Source of the DNA: Pyrocephalus nanus
Taxonomy: Eukaryota; Chordata; Aves; Passeriformes; Tyrannidae
Assembly (NCBI GenBank): GCA_038380795.1
Contig: CM076264.1
Coordinates: 374,001-438,000, forward strand
DNA length: 64,000 nt
Direction of reading: 5' to 3'
This document shows positions 1-14,600 of the stretch, piece by piece. The notes under the pieces are model-generated. The model saw nothing but the letters and a program-made list of their open reading frames with translations, searched no databases and was not told the origin of the DNA. A program made the translations under genes and the position numbers. Each line of letters starts with the position of its first letter. The stretch's first letter is position 1.

Positions 1-3000
1 TGTCTCCGGTATGTAATAAACATTTATCCATGCCTTTATTAGCTATATTGGATCTGACAGTTCTGTTAAACCATTTTCTTTCATTTTGCTAGGTCATGAC
101 GGTTAATGCTGCTAAAAAATCTCATCACTGCTTTTGATCACTGTATTGTCTTCCCAGCATTAGCGGGATTTTGTAAAGGTAAGCACTGGCTGGAATGACC
201 TATTAAAGTTACAGCCCGTTGAGCTCCTGGCTTTTTCCTCCCCACAATAAAAAGCAAAGGAGTGCAAAGCATAAATTCTACTCTCGGGGTTATATTTAGT
301 TGGGCAGCTGACGTTTAGGAGAGCAGCCACTTCAGGCCCACTTTGCATTGGTTTCACTCTATCTTTCTCACAGCCTCGAGTTTCTGAGGTGGTGCTGGAA
401 GCCACAGCACAACAAATGAGTGCAATTAGTGGGACCAGGAGGTGATGATGTCCCAGTTAACCCCTACCACGGCAGCAGCACCTTAGGGCAGCCGCTCAGA
501 AACCACTGGCTCAGCATAAAGCCACAGGGAATAACGGAGAGCATGAATATGCTGCTGAGCCTTCCCACAATTGGGACCTGCAAAGGCAGCAATGGGAATG
601 CAACTACCTCCCACGTGCCTGGGCGAGGCTCACAGTCAATGCAACAGGCTCTGCCAGCCTCCGGGGGAAGTTCAGTGTAAGTTTAAGCTGCTGCTCCCTG
701 CAGTGGGCAGAGGCCCCCTTAGCCTGCTGTGCTGCCAAGCACTGCAGCCAGAAACAACAGCTTCACAAGGCACAGGTAGCCCTTGTGATGCTTGGCAAGA
801 GAAACCTGTCCCCAGAAGGAACTCCTTCCTTAACCCCACTGAGTTGTGAACAGCTTAAACACAGTTACAAAGCCCCAAAGAACACTCTATTGAGGGCAGA
901 ACGGGGCAATACGGGGATATTGCAGCCACAGTGACTGAACTGGAGCTACCTTAAACATCCGTACCTAAAAATCTACCTTCTGTCTGCAGCCCTGTTTTCA
1001 GGCTGTAACAAGGGGCTTGAGATCAGCAATATAAAGGGTCACATCACCTCTTCAATTTCCTCAAGCAACCCCTCATTTGGCAGCAACAACCCACACCCTT
1101 TTCTTCTCCAGTTGTACCCGACTGTAGCTTCACCAGCTTCCAAAGGCCAACAGGAACAGACTGCAGCAACTCACAAGAACAAGCAAAATGTTATCCTGGT
1201 CTCCGAGACGACAGGCATATCAGAACAGACAAATCTGTCCGAGTGCTTCTCCCTGTGCTCTCCACCTCCCTGTGTCCTGCCAGTCCGTGTTCCCCACGGT
1301 CCATGTGATATGTACCTGCAGCAGCAGAGGTTTTACCATCCTGATAAAAATGAATGGCAGCCTTGTACACACAGGGGCTTGTGTCCCTGCTGCCAGGACC
1401 CTGATCAGCCTCAGGGGAATGCAGGAATCCCCTGCCTTGGCTTTCCGCTTGCCAAAAATCCCACAACTTCCAACAAAGGAAGATCAAGGGTGCTAACCCC
1501 GCTGCCCCAGCTGACTTAACCCAAGCCACATTCCCAGTAACCATGTTCAGAGCGAGAGGCCTCCCTTCCCTGTCCCTTGGTGGCCACCCAGCATCAGCAT
1601 CTCCCCGTGATAATTCACGACCAGGCGGCCAATGGCCTCGGCTGGGCAGTGGAGCCTGCTCAGACACCATTATCCTTCTCTCCAGCCCAGGCTGGAAGTG
1701 CACACAATAGACACACATCCCCAGAGGTGCACTCTGACCCCGGTGCTTCAGACCACCAGGCTGCTAAACAAGGGGCAGGACCCCTGTGGTCATGGGAATC
1801 TCCAGCATGCGTTTACAACTAACCCTGTGTGTGTTGCTGAGCTTTGCCTAAGCTAGCCCTAACATTTCCAGGTGTGTATCTCTGTGCAAGGTGTTATCAC
1901 TCTGGATATACATAGGCAGACACACGAGCATAAGAGGAGGAAGGAGAAAAAACTCCTCAGAAGAACATTCGGGTGAGCAGCTGCTGCCTGAGATTTTTCA
2001 TGTATGGCTCTCTTTCCTGAGTGTTCTGCTTAAACACAGCAAAGGGGTTTCTGCTGGCTGAGAGCAACTCACATGCTCCACAGAATTCACCCTCAGCAGC
2101 CAGTTTTGCCAGGCCTAGCTCACTCAGTGCAGTTCCTTCTCCACACATCTCAACAGGACTCAGAGGAGATATGAAACAACTGGGTTTGAAGGGCCAATCT
2201 TCCAGGAAGAGGGAAGTCCTGATGTCTGACTTCTCTATGAGCCAGCAGATTTGTGCAAAGAAGCAAAAACATCCATTAAAATCACCTAATGGATCAATTT
2301 GCCAAATTATTTGTCTTTACAATGAGACGTAATATATCCTGCTATATGCTGATGGATTTTAGCAGCAGAGAACAAACAGTCCTAAAAAATAAAATGCATA
2401 TGCAGATAATGCAGCTTGTAGTTCATGATTACAGTATATGACACTTAGAATCCACCAAGTCAATGACTGAGCTTATTTCTCTTCCCTAGCTTCTGCTAAG
2501 TAGGTTGCCAAAGACGGAAAAAAGTTGATCTACCAACGAGTTTAACACAACCCTGAAATAAATCACATTCAAAAGCTAGAAGCCTGCCACAGTTTAGTAG
2601 TTAAATCATTTATTCCTAGAACAAAAAACCGAAAACATAACCCCCAATCCTGCCCTGAAGTCATTACCAGCATGATCCTCTATTTGAAGTCTTGCAAAAT
2701 GCTCAAGGAATGGCCCCTGTGATTTGGCCAATGCAAAAAAGGCCAGAGGAAATGGAGATCCCAGTATGAGAATATTAAATTATTATGGCTTTTGCATCAG
2801 GGGGCACAACTGCAAGTGGCCCCCCTCCTCTGCTGGCCAGGCTGTGCCACTCCCTGCCGTGAGCTCTCATTGTCGTATCCAATATTGGCATGTTTTGATA
2901 ATGATAACATTGTCAAGATAATAGCGGGGAAGTTTCAGCAGAAACTCCATATTCAAGAGCCAGCTGTGCACAGCCCCAGTCACTTTTGCTAAGAAGATGC

Positions 3001-5559
3001 CTTCAAAAAGCAAAATTCAGTCTTGCTCTTGAGAAAAAACCAAATTACTCTGAACCCCAGAAGCAGAAAGAGAAAGGAAAGAAGGTTATTGGACAAGAGA
3101 GGGAAGAAAACCACTTCCTGGAGACATTATTTTTACATGAGTTAAAATTTCTTTTTGTTCCTGAAGGCATTTCAGTCAGTGCAAGCCAATAACACTGCAA
3201 ACAGAAGAACGGGCCTTAAATCAGAGAATAATTACCTTTGTGAGCTTTATTGATTGCACTGATTGAGCTGAAAGAGTTGGGGGGCTTTTCTCTTTCATCC
3301 ACCTTCTTGCATGACATAACTATTCAGCAGCTCAAATGAGGTGGGACATAACATGATTTTTGGCAAGAATGGTGCTATTGTTGAAGTCTAGAAATCTTTA
3401 TTTCTAAGGGTTTTGCCAAACTTGCTCCTTTGTCCACCCAAAATAACTGCTTTGAAAAAAGAAAGGAGAAAGAAAAAAGTCTGCTCCCTCTCCCCCCTTT
3501 GCCCTTTCTCCCTGTCTGAGTCTGTGTCATCCTGACTCAGCCGGGCTGAGGAGCTTCAGAGCACTCGTGCAAAAGCTCTGCCAGGGTGAAGGCTGTGGGC
3601 TGAGCGCTCAGGGGACGGGAAGCCCACCCTCCCCTGCACTGAGGAGGGTAGCCCAGCAGCCCACAGCACCTGAGGGCTGGGCTGTGGCAGGGGCAGGCAC
3701 ACTGCACATGCCTCTCCCGTGCTTTTTGCTCACCTTGACCTCCTTTTACACTTTAAAGTCATCTGAACTTCAGTATTTTCTCCAGTGCCTTACACTCCTC
3801 ACTGCATCAGTTGAGACATAGAAAGTAGATATTTTGCTTCTAGGTTCAGCAACTTGCTGTGACTGGACTGCACTGAGCTGTGCTGGTCTGTAACCTCAGC
3901 CCCAAAACCCTTTTCACCAACAGAGAGAGAAAGGGGATCAGAGTTAAAACCACCTCAGGCTAAACCAACCTACCCTCTCTCCTCCTGACTTTCTGCCATT
4001 TCATCAGGTCTGTATTTAATCCTTCAGCAGAATTCAACTTACAGACTGCAAGTTGTAGAGCGTGAAAAGCAGGGGTAGAATCCCACGTTGTTTCATATAA
4101 TTTGTCCTGAGCAGGGTTTACATGCTTCTGGCTCTTGCAGCAGTCAGAAGCGGGTAGTACAGGCACAGAAACCTACCTGTGCTTCCCATGAAAGCGGGGA
4201 CATGCCTTTTTACTGACTCGTGCCTGCACAGTTATTCATAGAACAAGAGTGACATGAGCATAAATTACTAAGAGGTGAGATGCCTTCCCTGACTCACGTT
4301 TGCAGTGCATTGCTGCCTGAGCAGGAACCAGCACAGAAGAAGCAGCACAGAACAAAAACCCACAGGATTGCCTGGGTGAGCTGGAAGCTCAGGAAAGACA
4401 TTTCCTGAAGGTGGGATGCTACTGAGGGAGTGGCAACCTCTAAAAGAAATAATGAGCAGAGACGTTACCTTACTAGATACTCCTAAGAGAAATAAACACT
4501 AAAGTAAGAATGGCAAGTCCTACCCTCACCTCTGGTAGAAATGCCTTCTTCAGAGGGGTTTCAAAAGCAGATCATAGTGCAAATAATCCATCATTTCCTC
4601 CCATGGACTAATGTGGGCATGCTGTCCCACAACCATCTCCCTATCAGAAGACAACAAAAAGAGAACAAGCCATTTTTTAAATGCTTTCGATCACACCCTA
4701 TCATTCTAGCAGGGTAGACACAGACATCCATTATTCAAACACAATATCTATGTCTCAGCAGCACAGCCTTACTCCCCCCAAAAGCAGTAAGCCCAGGCAA
4801 GGGGTTACCTGCGTGCTCACCTCTTTCTGCCTTTGGCACTTTTATGCCTTGGCCGGTCAGTCTCCCATAGGAGGCCAACAGAGAGGCTGCCTCAACCCCC
4901 AGTACTAGAGGCAGCATTCCAGCTGAAGTCAAGAGAGTGGAAACTGCCTGAACTCCCTGACAACTTCACTTCCCTCCCTCTCTCACCAGGCCCTGCTCCC
5001 ATGTTTTTGCTCTGAATTCCTGCTGTGCCACTCGTCCTTCAGGAGTAACAAGGGGACATCACAGTGCCTTTCGGAGGGAAATGTGTCTGCAAAGCACAAG
5101 GAAGAAATCCAAGGGATAGAAAACAAGGAACAAACCCCATTTCTTTTAGTCCAAAACATAGGACGTAGTTATAAATACAGAATGTAGGATTTGAGGGGTT
5201 TCTGGCTTTTTCCCGCTTGGAGAAGCAAGGGAACAACCATTTTGCTGGGAGCTGCTCAGTGTGGAAGGGCAATGTCAGGACTCCTCCACAGCCCAATTTT
5301 ATCCCCAAGGTAGCTGCTCTCTCCTTTGAGAGGGGCACTGTGGGACAGGCAGGAGAGGGGGAAGGGGGAAGCTTTTCTTTACACTTGTGCTGTGCTGAAT
5401 GTGGACCATCTGTGCCCCCAGCTGGAGTGCTGGAGATGGTCTGGCACTTGAACCACACCATATTTACAGATCTAAACACAAATGGCTACTGCCTGATTGT
5501 TTCATGATTCATTAGTCAGACAAGCTCTCCTCTCCCGCCAGCACAGCTGTTACAGAGTA
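1..5559. other. Intergenic, no gene supported
   Basis: Open frames up to 175 codons (1191-1718, minus) show no recognisable domain, are rich in Pro/Ser/Gly and overlap frames on the other strand. A MARE-like site (CTGACTCAGC) lies at 3532-3541. Confidence 0.7.
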
Positions 5560-5960
5560 AACCTTTGTCACTTAATAGGCCTGATTATTACTTTCCATCA
5601 AAGGTATTGATCTGTGTCATCTCTACTTAAGGGAAAAGGGGAGAAGTGAAAAGGGGACCAAAATGTGTCAGGAAAACAAGAAAGGGGGGGGTGGGGAAAA
5701 TTCCTAAAGAATGACATTTGTGTGGCAAGTAGGGGCAGCGGTCAATGCGTTTCATCTCTCCTGGCTGTCCTGTATTCATGTATTCATTTACCACGGTGCC
5801 GAGGTTACTCGTGGAGATGAAGCGTCTCACATGATGTGCCGTTCCTTGCGCCGCACCAGACTGCTGCAGTCACACAATATGGCCATGCATATAATTGGTC
5901 GGCCAAAGACACAATGTGAATTAACAAACAGCATTCAAAAAAAGAGATCAATTGAGACAT
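5560..5960. promoter_or_regulatory. Candidate conserved noncoding element
   Basis: AT-rich block with closely packed homeobox/POU-like words: TTAATAGGCCTGATTATTAC, ATCAAAGG (TCF-like) and GGCCATGCATATAATTGGTC, then AATGTGAATTAAC. Low repetitiveness and lack of stops-rich decay suggest constraint, but conservation is not tested. Confidence 0.3.
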
Positions 5961-8339
5961 GCAGCAGAAGGTAAAAATACAGGTTCATCTCCAAACGGCA
6001 GGCAGAGGGCTGAAGAGATTGATGGCAAGACTTCAGCGAGCAGCCCCAGGGTTGAGCCCTCGCCCACCAGTTTACACCAGTGGAGGAGCTGGCCCTTTTT
6101 GTTCAGTACACCAGCTCGGGTAGGACGCGGTGTGTTACATCATTGCCAGGCAGAGTATTTTACCACAGCTTGAGAGCTCCTCGTCGCTCTGCAGCCGCCT
6201 GCCAAGCTGCCATTGCAGCAATCCAGAGTTATTGTGGATTCACTAGCTCCGCTGGCAGGAGGAGGTTTGCACCAGCCAGACTGGGAATTTCATGGCCTCT
6301 GACTCCCATCACCACTACCAGCAGCACTCCTGCTTCCCTGCTGTGTTTGAGGTGGTACCTGGTACCCACCATGCCAGCTCCCAGGAGGGATGTGGTAATG
6401 GGGAGTGAGAAAGCTCTCCAGCAAAGGGTCTCGCTATTTTCATTTTCCTTGCATTTAAGGGATCATCTCCCCTGAGGCCAATTCCTAAAGCCCTTATCCA
6501 GTCCTCTTTCAGAATCAACAGCAGTACAAGTCTGGGAACTACAGGACAGAAAAGGAGCCCCAGCAGAGACTGCTTGGCTTGCACCCACAGCAGCAGAACA
6601 GTGTCACAACTCAGAATATTGGGATCACAGAGGAATAAAAGCAGTTAAGTGTGCCCTCAGAGCCAAACACAACATACAAAGCCAGTGCAGATGTTTTGAG
6701 TGCTGCATCCCTCTCTCTACCAATCCAGGAACAGTTTTGGGAGCAACCCAAAAATTACTGGTGCTCAATTACTTTAGAACACACGCTTTCTGGGTGAAAT
6801 CCACTCCCCTTGTTCCACATCTTGATAACTCTAGGACAAGGCAAGTAATCATCTTTAAGAGCTTTTGGACCAAAGAACTCCAGAACCCTAACTCATTAAC
6901 AGACCAAAACACACATGACCAAACCCGTGCCCTCAGGAAACCTGCCCCCTCCACCCAGCGTTTCCCCCAGCCCACTCAGATCCCACCCCTACCTGCTCGC
7001 TCCCACGCCCCAAGGCATACACATTTTAGCCATGTGGGACGAAAGCTTGGAAGGCTGCACACGTGACACCAAGCAAGAGCTGTGGCACACACAATCCCTG
7101 GGAAGTGTTGCTTGGCAGTCCTGCGTGAGCTGCGCTCTGCGCCAAGGGCCCGGCGCTGTCCCGGTGCCAGGAAATCAGCCGTTCAGGCACGGCAGCGGCC
7201 AGGCCGGCGCAGGAGCAGAAGGGAGCCGTCAGACCCAGCAGACACCCTTGCTCTTGTTTCCTCCGGCGCTACAACAAGTACCAGCGGGGTAGGGGTGGGT
7301 GTGGGGAGTGAGGAACTGGAGAGATGCTGGAAATTTTAGCTTTACCCATTTATCTTTCCAACGTATGAAGGAAGAAAACTGCTTAGTCAGTGGTTAAAGA
7401 GAGACCAAAACCAACAGACTGAGGTGATACCTTAGAGCTCAGGTTAGGAGCAAACACCTTCCCATTTAAGAGCTGTCTTGTCAGGGTAAAGGTTGCCATT
7501 TTGTCACAGAGGCATTCATAAGGAGTCAGGAACAGGCTGTTGGGAACAATCCAGCAGCAGGCAGGTCCTCACCATTGTCAATGCTTCATTTCCTTCCCTT
7601 GGAGACCACCTTTGATTCTTGTAGTTGGTGACAAGACTAGAACAAGGAGCCAGCAAGGGAGAGGAAAGACACAAAAAAAAACCAAGAAAAAAAAAAACCA
7701 AGTCAAGTAGCTCTGAAATAAAACCTTCATTCTCCTTTTCCAGAACTTGTTGAGAGTGGGCCTTTATTATTGGTTTTTCTTTCTGTCCTCACTGATAAAA
7801 ATCAGGAGCAACTGCCCGTGAGCCCCACATCACACCTGCTGTCAGTGTAGCCCAGTAGACTCTGGAGACACATCAGCGTTACCAGAAACACCTCCTCGAT
7901 TCACAGCAAAACTCAGACAGAAACTTTTTATGCCCCAACATCCAGAGTTATAGATCCTTCCTCCTAAGTCAACAGGCACTACTGGCTGGGGTGGATTTCC
8001 CACCCACCTCCAACACTGATTTCCTCCTTTCCTGATGTACAAACAAACCCCTCAGACAGCCTTGGCAGGCAATCGAGGCTTAAGGCCTGATAGCATTACT
8101 TACCTCCATGCCACAAGCCCTAACTTCTCTGCAAGAGGCAGCACAGCACCTGGCCAAGCCCATCCCCAGATGTTCCATATAAGTATCTGTGTTGCAGCTG
8201 GTATAAATTGCAGCAGGGCTGTGTCAGGCTCCCTCTGTGAGCCTGGTGAAGGACTGCCCCTCAAAATTGAATTGTGTCATCAGCCCAGGACACCTTCCCT
8301 GGAAGGGGAGGGGGAAAGGGAAGAAGAAAAAAGAGAAAG
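5961..8339. other. Intergenic, nothing recognised
   Basis: Mixed composition with a short GC-rich stretch at 7120-7230. A polypurine run (GGAAGGGGAGGGGGAAAGGG and A/G-rich sequence after it) ends at about 8340. No gene or mobile element seen. Confidence 0.65.
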
Positions 8340-8690
8340 ATTCAGGTCAAACGATTGATTATGGCTCTGAGTTACAGGGGGCTATTGATTTTTCATTAAA
8401 CACCATGTACTGCTGTAAAACGGCAAAAAGTAATTCATTGATCCGAGCTGTGGGCCATGTTCACTTATTGGCTTCCTGCCACATCCCATTATTCCGAGTT
8501 CTAAATGTATACTGAAGTCAGTTCATTCTCATCATTGCCTCCTGTCACCAGAAATGTCTCTCACTAACTATTAGTTTAATCACCCCTTTCTTACAATGGT
8601 AATGAGTGATAATATCAAGCATTATGGCAGATTCATGAATATTATTCATGGTATTCCAGCACTGCATCTGACAATGCTTCAGTTAAGGGT
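8340..8690. promoter_or_regulatory. Candidate conserved noncoding element
   Basis: AT-rich, with TAAT-core words and TTCATTAAACACCATG, AGTAATTCATTGATCC, TTAGTTTAATCACC, GGTAATGAGTGATAATATC and the small palindrome ATTCATGAAT. No coding frame of note. Confidence 0.28.
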
Positions 8691-11600
8691 CTGTGGTGTC
8701 TCCCTTGCAAAGCTCCCAGGCCAGGGACTTCATAAATCATTTCTCAAAATTTGCTGCTGGCAGAAGTAAGGATGTCTTGGTTCTGGAGAAAATATTGTTG
8801 GAACCACTCTCTGTAAAGTCTTTCTGGCCACAGTTTGGCTGCAGTCAGCGAGAGCTGGAAAGGGGAGAAAAAAAGGGGGAGAAAGAAGATGAACTTGGCC
8901 AGCTCAAGTGCTTTTTGCAATGGATTCAAATGCCATCATTTCACAAACAGGATGATCTCACTGCTACATTGGACAGCGATTCAAGGACAGGCACGCTCTT
9001 CCTGCAGCTGACACACAGGCAGCACTGCCCTACTCTCTTGTTGAGAGCGACACTTTAAATCTAAGAACGTCTTCTCTGAAAGCTTTTGCCTTCTGTGTTT
9101 GATAACCTGCTCTTTGAGAGCGCTGCTTGCCACATTTTCTCGCATGAAGTGGCTTTTCCAATGTGTTCCGATACACTGCCTCCCCCTGAAGCCAACCTCC
9201 TGCCCAAGCTCTTCACAGTTTGTGGCGAAGGAGAAGATGAAGCCTGCTAATTCCCACTTCTGAGTCCAGAGTCTGCTCTTGAGAGGTCAAGTGGGGCTCA
9301 GAGGGGCCATCTGGATAGGAAAGGAACAGCCAATTCCAGGCATCGACTTGCTTTTGTGCAATGGGGCTCTGCAGAGGGAGAAAGAAGGGTTCTATACGAG
9401 GCAGTCCCCACTGTAAATGAACTCTAGTGAGGAAAAGAGCTAATGGGTGCGTTACAGCGTGTGGGAATAAGGTAGAGGATGACTGCAAGAACAGCAGTGA
9501 TCTGCCTAAAGGCATCATGTAGAGCCCAGAGGAAGCTCTTGTTTCTCAGAGGATGCTCCAGGGATAAGTAACACTTTTCTTACCAGACATATGAACAAAA
9601 GAGCAGCTTATCCATGTCAGGTAGTTATATGGGTCGTTCCTATTATCAGTAGGCGCTTGGCGATCTCTGCTGTGTTTGTTCTTGCAACACCCTCACGAGG
9701 GAGGGAAACACAACCCTTGCAGATGGAGCAAGATCTGCCTGGGTAGATCTCAACTGTGTCAGGGAAGAGTGTCAGTGAAGCCAAAGAGAGCAGGGCCCTG
9801 ACTGTTTGAGACACTTCAGCCTCTATATCCTACAGGATATCACTTGTGACTCAGTGCACAAATGAAGCTGAGGATTTTGGCCTAACCCAAGCTCACACCA
9901 GGAGCCTGCAGCAGAGCAGACTTATCTCCGGTGTTCTCTGGGAAAAGTTACTCTCATTTCTGCTAAGACAAACATAGCCACCATGGACAGGAGCATCCTG
10001 CACCTGCATGGCACTCCCCAGCCTCACAAAAAGTTAGAGAGAGCTCCGAGCAGCTATTCTGGCTGCCTGAGTGTTCCTTATCTCCCAGAAAGCACCGTGC
10101 CTGCAGCAGCCAGGCCATTTAAAATGGATTGGTTGATGCCATTAAATCTCACCCTAGGAATGAAACTCTTACTGGCAAGGCCTGCTTATTCCTCTAATGT
10201 CCTCACCTTGTGCCAAATAAACAGCATTAGTGTCACATCGTTTGCAGAGGACAGAGAACCTCTGCAAAGCTGCAACCAACAGCCCTTCTCAAGACCCTGC
10301 CAGGACGTAGCACATATCCTGGGGTAATAAAGCCTTCATATCATGCTTCAGCACACCTGAGCTGAGGCTGGGATTCAGCAACATATCCAGCCACAGCTCC
10401 AAGCCCATAACAACTCCCACCTAGCCTTGCTATGGATGCCCCCATGTTTTATTCACATTTTTAACCTTTACACTTGCTCATGGCAGGGTTAAAAAGCAAA
10501 GGGAAAGGGAAGACAAAACCCCTTCAGACTCTGTACCTTACCCTTCTCTGGTAACCTGTGCATATATCAGCCTCCTGTAACCAAATGTGAGAGAGCACTG
10601 ACACTTTTTTGAGACAGTTCAGTTCCTGCAACGTGGAGAGAACCAACCTTTTGCCACAAAAACAACTTACAGCCCATCTTCAGAACTGACCCCTTCTCTC
10701 ATTCTCACCAAGTGCCTTTCCTTCCACCCACGCAATGGGTCTATCAGAGCCCTCGAGACTGCAGAACGCCGTGAATTATGTGTGTGCTTGTCAGAAGCAT
10801 GGCCTAAACACTTACAGTGCTGTAAATATAAACTCAACAGCTGCTGTGCCTTACAATTCAAGGTAAAGCAGAATAGCTGACGTAAATTGTGCCAGCATGC
10901 TATCAACATAAAACAACAGGGCACGATATATTACCAGGAGCCCCGAGCACTTCACATCTGTCTTGACACCACCGTGGGTTTGATACCCGTCAGTCCAAAG
11001 GAGAAAATACAGCTTGCGGAGGAAATCATTCCAGCCCTATCACAGGGCAGGCAGGCAGCACTCTGCTCAGGCAGCATTAAAGGATTTGGGCCATAAGGCA
11101 CAGGCAAATATGCTGATCTGTTCCACAGGAAAGTACCTGTCAGGATGAGTCTCAGTTCAGCTGGGTGCCTACACCAGCACATAACCTCGAGCGCCGATTT
11201 GAGGAGAGCTGCTTGCAATGTCCATTTATGTACATACTTAGGCTGCGCTCATACAGCAGGGCAGCCTAGACCAGGCTGTGCCAGCTGCTGCCTCACCACA
11301 GCACTTCACACAGCCTGAATGGCCTGGGCCAGCCTGGGACCCCGTCTGCCCTTCACCACAAATCCCACCATGCCCATAAACACTCCCTGCTCCTGATAGA
11401 AGGTTGTTTACTTCTGAACAACAGAAGGCTTGCTTAGATTAAGTGCTATTTTAAATACAGCAAATACATGCACCCCTCGAACAAGGTACAGTCTTGAAGG
11501 CTCACGTGACAACTGGACACTGAAAATTAGGGATACAAGCTATGGCCTACACCCACTGCCCTGATCCAAGCCTTTCCTGATCTTATCATTACTTACTAGG

Positions 11601-14600
11601 CAAGATAAAAATAAGTTGCTCCTTAAATGAAGTCCTGATTTTTTCTACAGGGCTTTGACCTGACAAAACCCCTTGGTTTTAAAAGCCCAAAAGCTTCCCC
11701 CTGTCCTGCTGTGACAAAATCCCTCTGCTCAGCTTTAACTCAAGGTACCTGCCTCATTCTGGTGACATCATTGGTGGCATCTGCACACTGAGAGATGTTG
11801 CTGGAAAACCAGGATGGGAGACCAGTGTACACTCAGCTCCCCTTCACAGCTGCTCTGTATTTGTTCTGCAGTGGTACCAGCTATTCTGGACACCATGAAG
11901 AGGGTTATTTTCACAGATAATCCCAGTTGCCTTACTCAGACCTGCTGACAGAGGCTTTGCCCTGGGGAACAAACGGAGCAGAAGTGGAGCAGAGCCAGGC
12001 ACAGCAGGCATGTGTGACTGCTAGTGAGCACTGAATATTGCCAACCATTATAAAACACAGGAAAATAGCAAGCGGGGCTTTAGCCAGTTTAAACTGTCCT
12101 GCAGGGAATGCTACCAATAGAAACTAATACATATGCAAGCAAGTGCAAGCTGCCTGGGAAACAGAGCACTGTGCCTCTGGTGTCAGATAAAACCCAACAC
12201 TTACATTGCCTTTGGTCCAGCAGTAAGTGCATTATTTAACATACATATATCCCCAAAAGATTCTTCCTGAATATCTACACAGATCTTATCCTCTCAAGTT
12301 CAAAGTTTTAATGCACGAGGGCAACATTATGCTTGTGGTCTGAATTAGGAGTGACTGGTTTTACTTGTCTGAAAATAGTCCAGATTTCTCCCTAAGTACC
12401 TGGGAGCAGAATTTGCCCATATGGAGACACCTCCCAGCCTGGGAGGTGACAGCAGTCTCTTAAGATTACTCAGGAGTCTCAATTGAACCATCTTGCCTCG
12501 TGCTGTTGTATTGTCAGAGACCTGCTCATTCATCTGCTCTTGGTGTTGGTGTAAACTCAATTTGTCTCCCTTTCCCAACACTTTGCTCCTCTTCCAGAAG
12601 AGCTGTTTTGCTTTCCTGTGAGATCCTGCTTCATGTTTGTGCAAACTCCTGTCCCAGAGCAGGGGGAACGGTGAGTGAGGGCCCACACACACACAGTGGC
12701 AGTGCTGTGCCAGGAACAAAGATCCCAGCGGGGGTCGGCAGCACAAGTGGCTGTCACCACATCAGAGCAGCCCTCCAGAGGCTGAGCACTTCCAACTGCG
12801 ATTCAGATCTGCCACGGAGTTCATCATGTTTATTTAGGCATTAAAGGCAATTTCCCAAGCACATGTCTGTCACATTTAGACACAATGGGCTGGCCCCTAA
12901 TTAGGAAGCATATGACCTCACTGCCTTTCACTGGGAGAAGCCGGCATCCAATCCGTTTCCCAGATGATAGAAGGCAACTGGCATTAGGAGGGAAGTTCGG
13001 TGTCAGCTGGTAGAACACGCACAATACCTGCTGTAATGGCCCCCAATTCATCATCAGCCCCTCCACCATCAGGACTTTGTCAATGGTTTGCTCATCAATT
13101 TGCTTGTGTACCAACACAAGAGATGAGGAGACAGACACTGTGTCAGAGAGAATGATCACAGCCCATGAAAAAAGGAGGTAAAAAAAAAAAAAAAAGGAGA
13201 AAAATCCAGGCATGGCAATTTCTGCCTTGGCAAGGCAGCAGGGCAGGCCCAGGGCCAAAGGCAGGGTTAGCCCAAGCGGCCTGCAACGCTACTAACTTTA
13301 CACCTGCTTATGCCAAGTCAGAATTTAGCTCAGCAGTGTTTGCTATAGACAAGACAAAGAAAATATTTAAGACTGTGATACCCAAGCAAAAGCCAGTAAT
13401 AAGGAAAAGTTCATTTGTCATCAGAAAATGAAGCAAAGAACTCCAAATTCTGCTACACGTATCCTACTGCACAGAAAGTACAATTGTGGCCTGGTTAAGT
13501 GAAGACAGACACACCTTTACCTGCACTGCAGTGCTCCTGACTGTGGGACAGGCCACAGAGCTACGATTCACCCCAGGCACGGCTTCCCAGAGAAATACAG
13601 GTGGTGTCAGTAATTCCAAACAGTCCCTCGCCCTTCCAAGGGATCTATGCTCAGGCCCATCACATCATGCCAACTGATTTTTTTTTTTTTTCCAAAGAGG
13701 GAGAAGAGAGGGTAAAAGATACTGTTTATTAACTACACAAAAAATTGTTATTGATTTAATTTATTTTTTTAACTCTGACAGCGACACAACCTGCAGCTCT
13801 GGATAAGTTCAAGAGATGGGGAAAAGAACAAGCAAAACAAGCATTAGACAGGAGGGAGGCTCACATTCACTCCATCACCTAGAACCTGTCTATGTCAAAA
13901 CCACATACTCTATGTTCTGGCAGAAGGACACAAAGATTTCCACACCTTTAAAACCAGCTCCCAGTCCAGTCATTACAGTTAATTGTGTTGGCTACTCTGT
14001 TTCACCTTCATGAAAAAAAGTCAGCGCCACTCCCTCCGCTACAAGCAGTCTCTCTCTTCAGCTACCAATCATATCACCAGGAAAGAAGCTGAAGTGAAAA
14101 TCTGGGACAAAATTCAAAATCTTAATTTCTCAGGAATTTCCAGTATTGAAAAACAAATATATAAACAGCCAGACAGAGAGATGGACAGGTTTTCACCTTA
14201 GTTTGGGATGAAAAGTTAAGACCTCAGAACATTTTCTAGAATTAAATACTTGATTCCATTTTTCATTAAAAAGTACTAGCAGATTTCCATTTTTTTCTTC
14301 TCTCTGTCAGACCTGCTAGTTGCTTGGTCTTTCCTGGCTGACAGATTTTACTGGGGAAACAGAGAATATAACTGAGGTGAGACAACTATTCAGGCACAAG
14401 GAAATGCACTAAGTATACAGAAATTAGGGATAAAACCAGCCAACTATACCTCATAACCAGCCTGAATGCTGTTCTGAGCACAGTTAATGAGTTCTAACAC
14501 CCAGAAACTGGCCTCTGAGGGACAGCCAAAGCTGCACTATCTGTAGCAAGGCCTCTTGCTCCCTTCCACTCGCAGTTCCCCCCTTCATGCCTATGCTACG

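Noticed and set aside
4226..4260. Possible avian CR1 3' end (TCATAGAAC)
   Set aside because: Only one partial word; the diagnostic repeated ATTCTATG octamers and the CR1 body are missing. No clear CR1 was found elsewhere in the window either.
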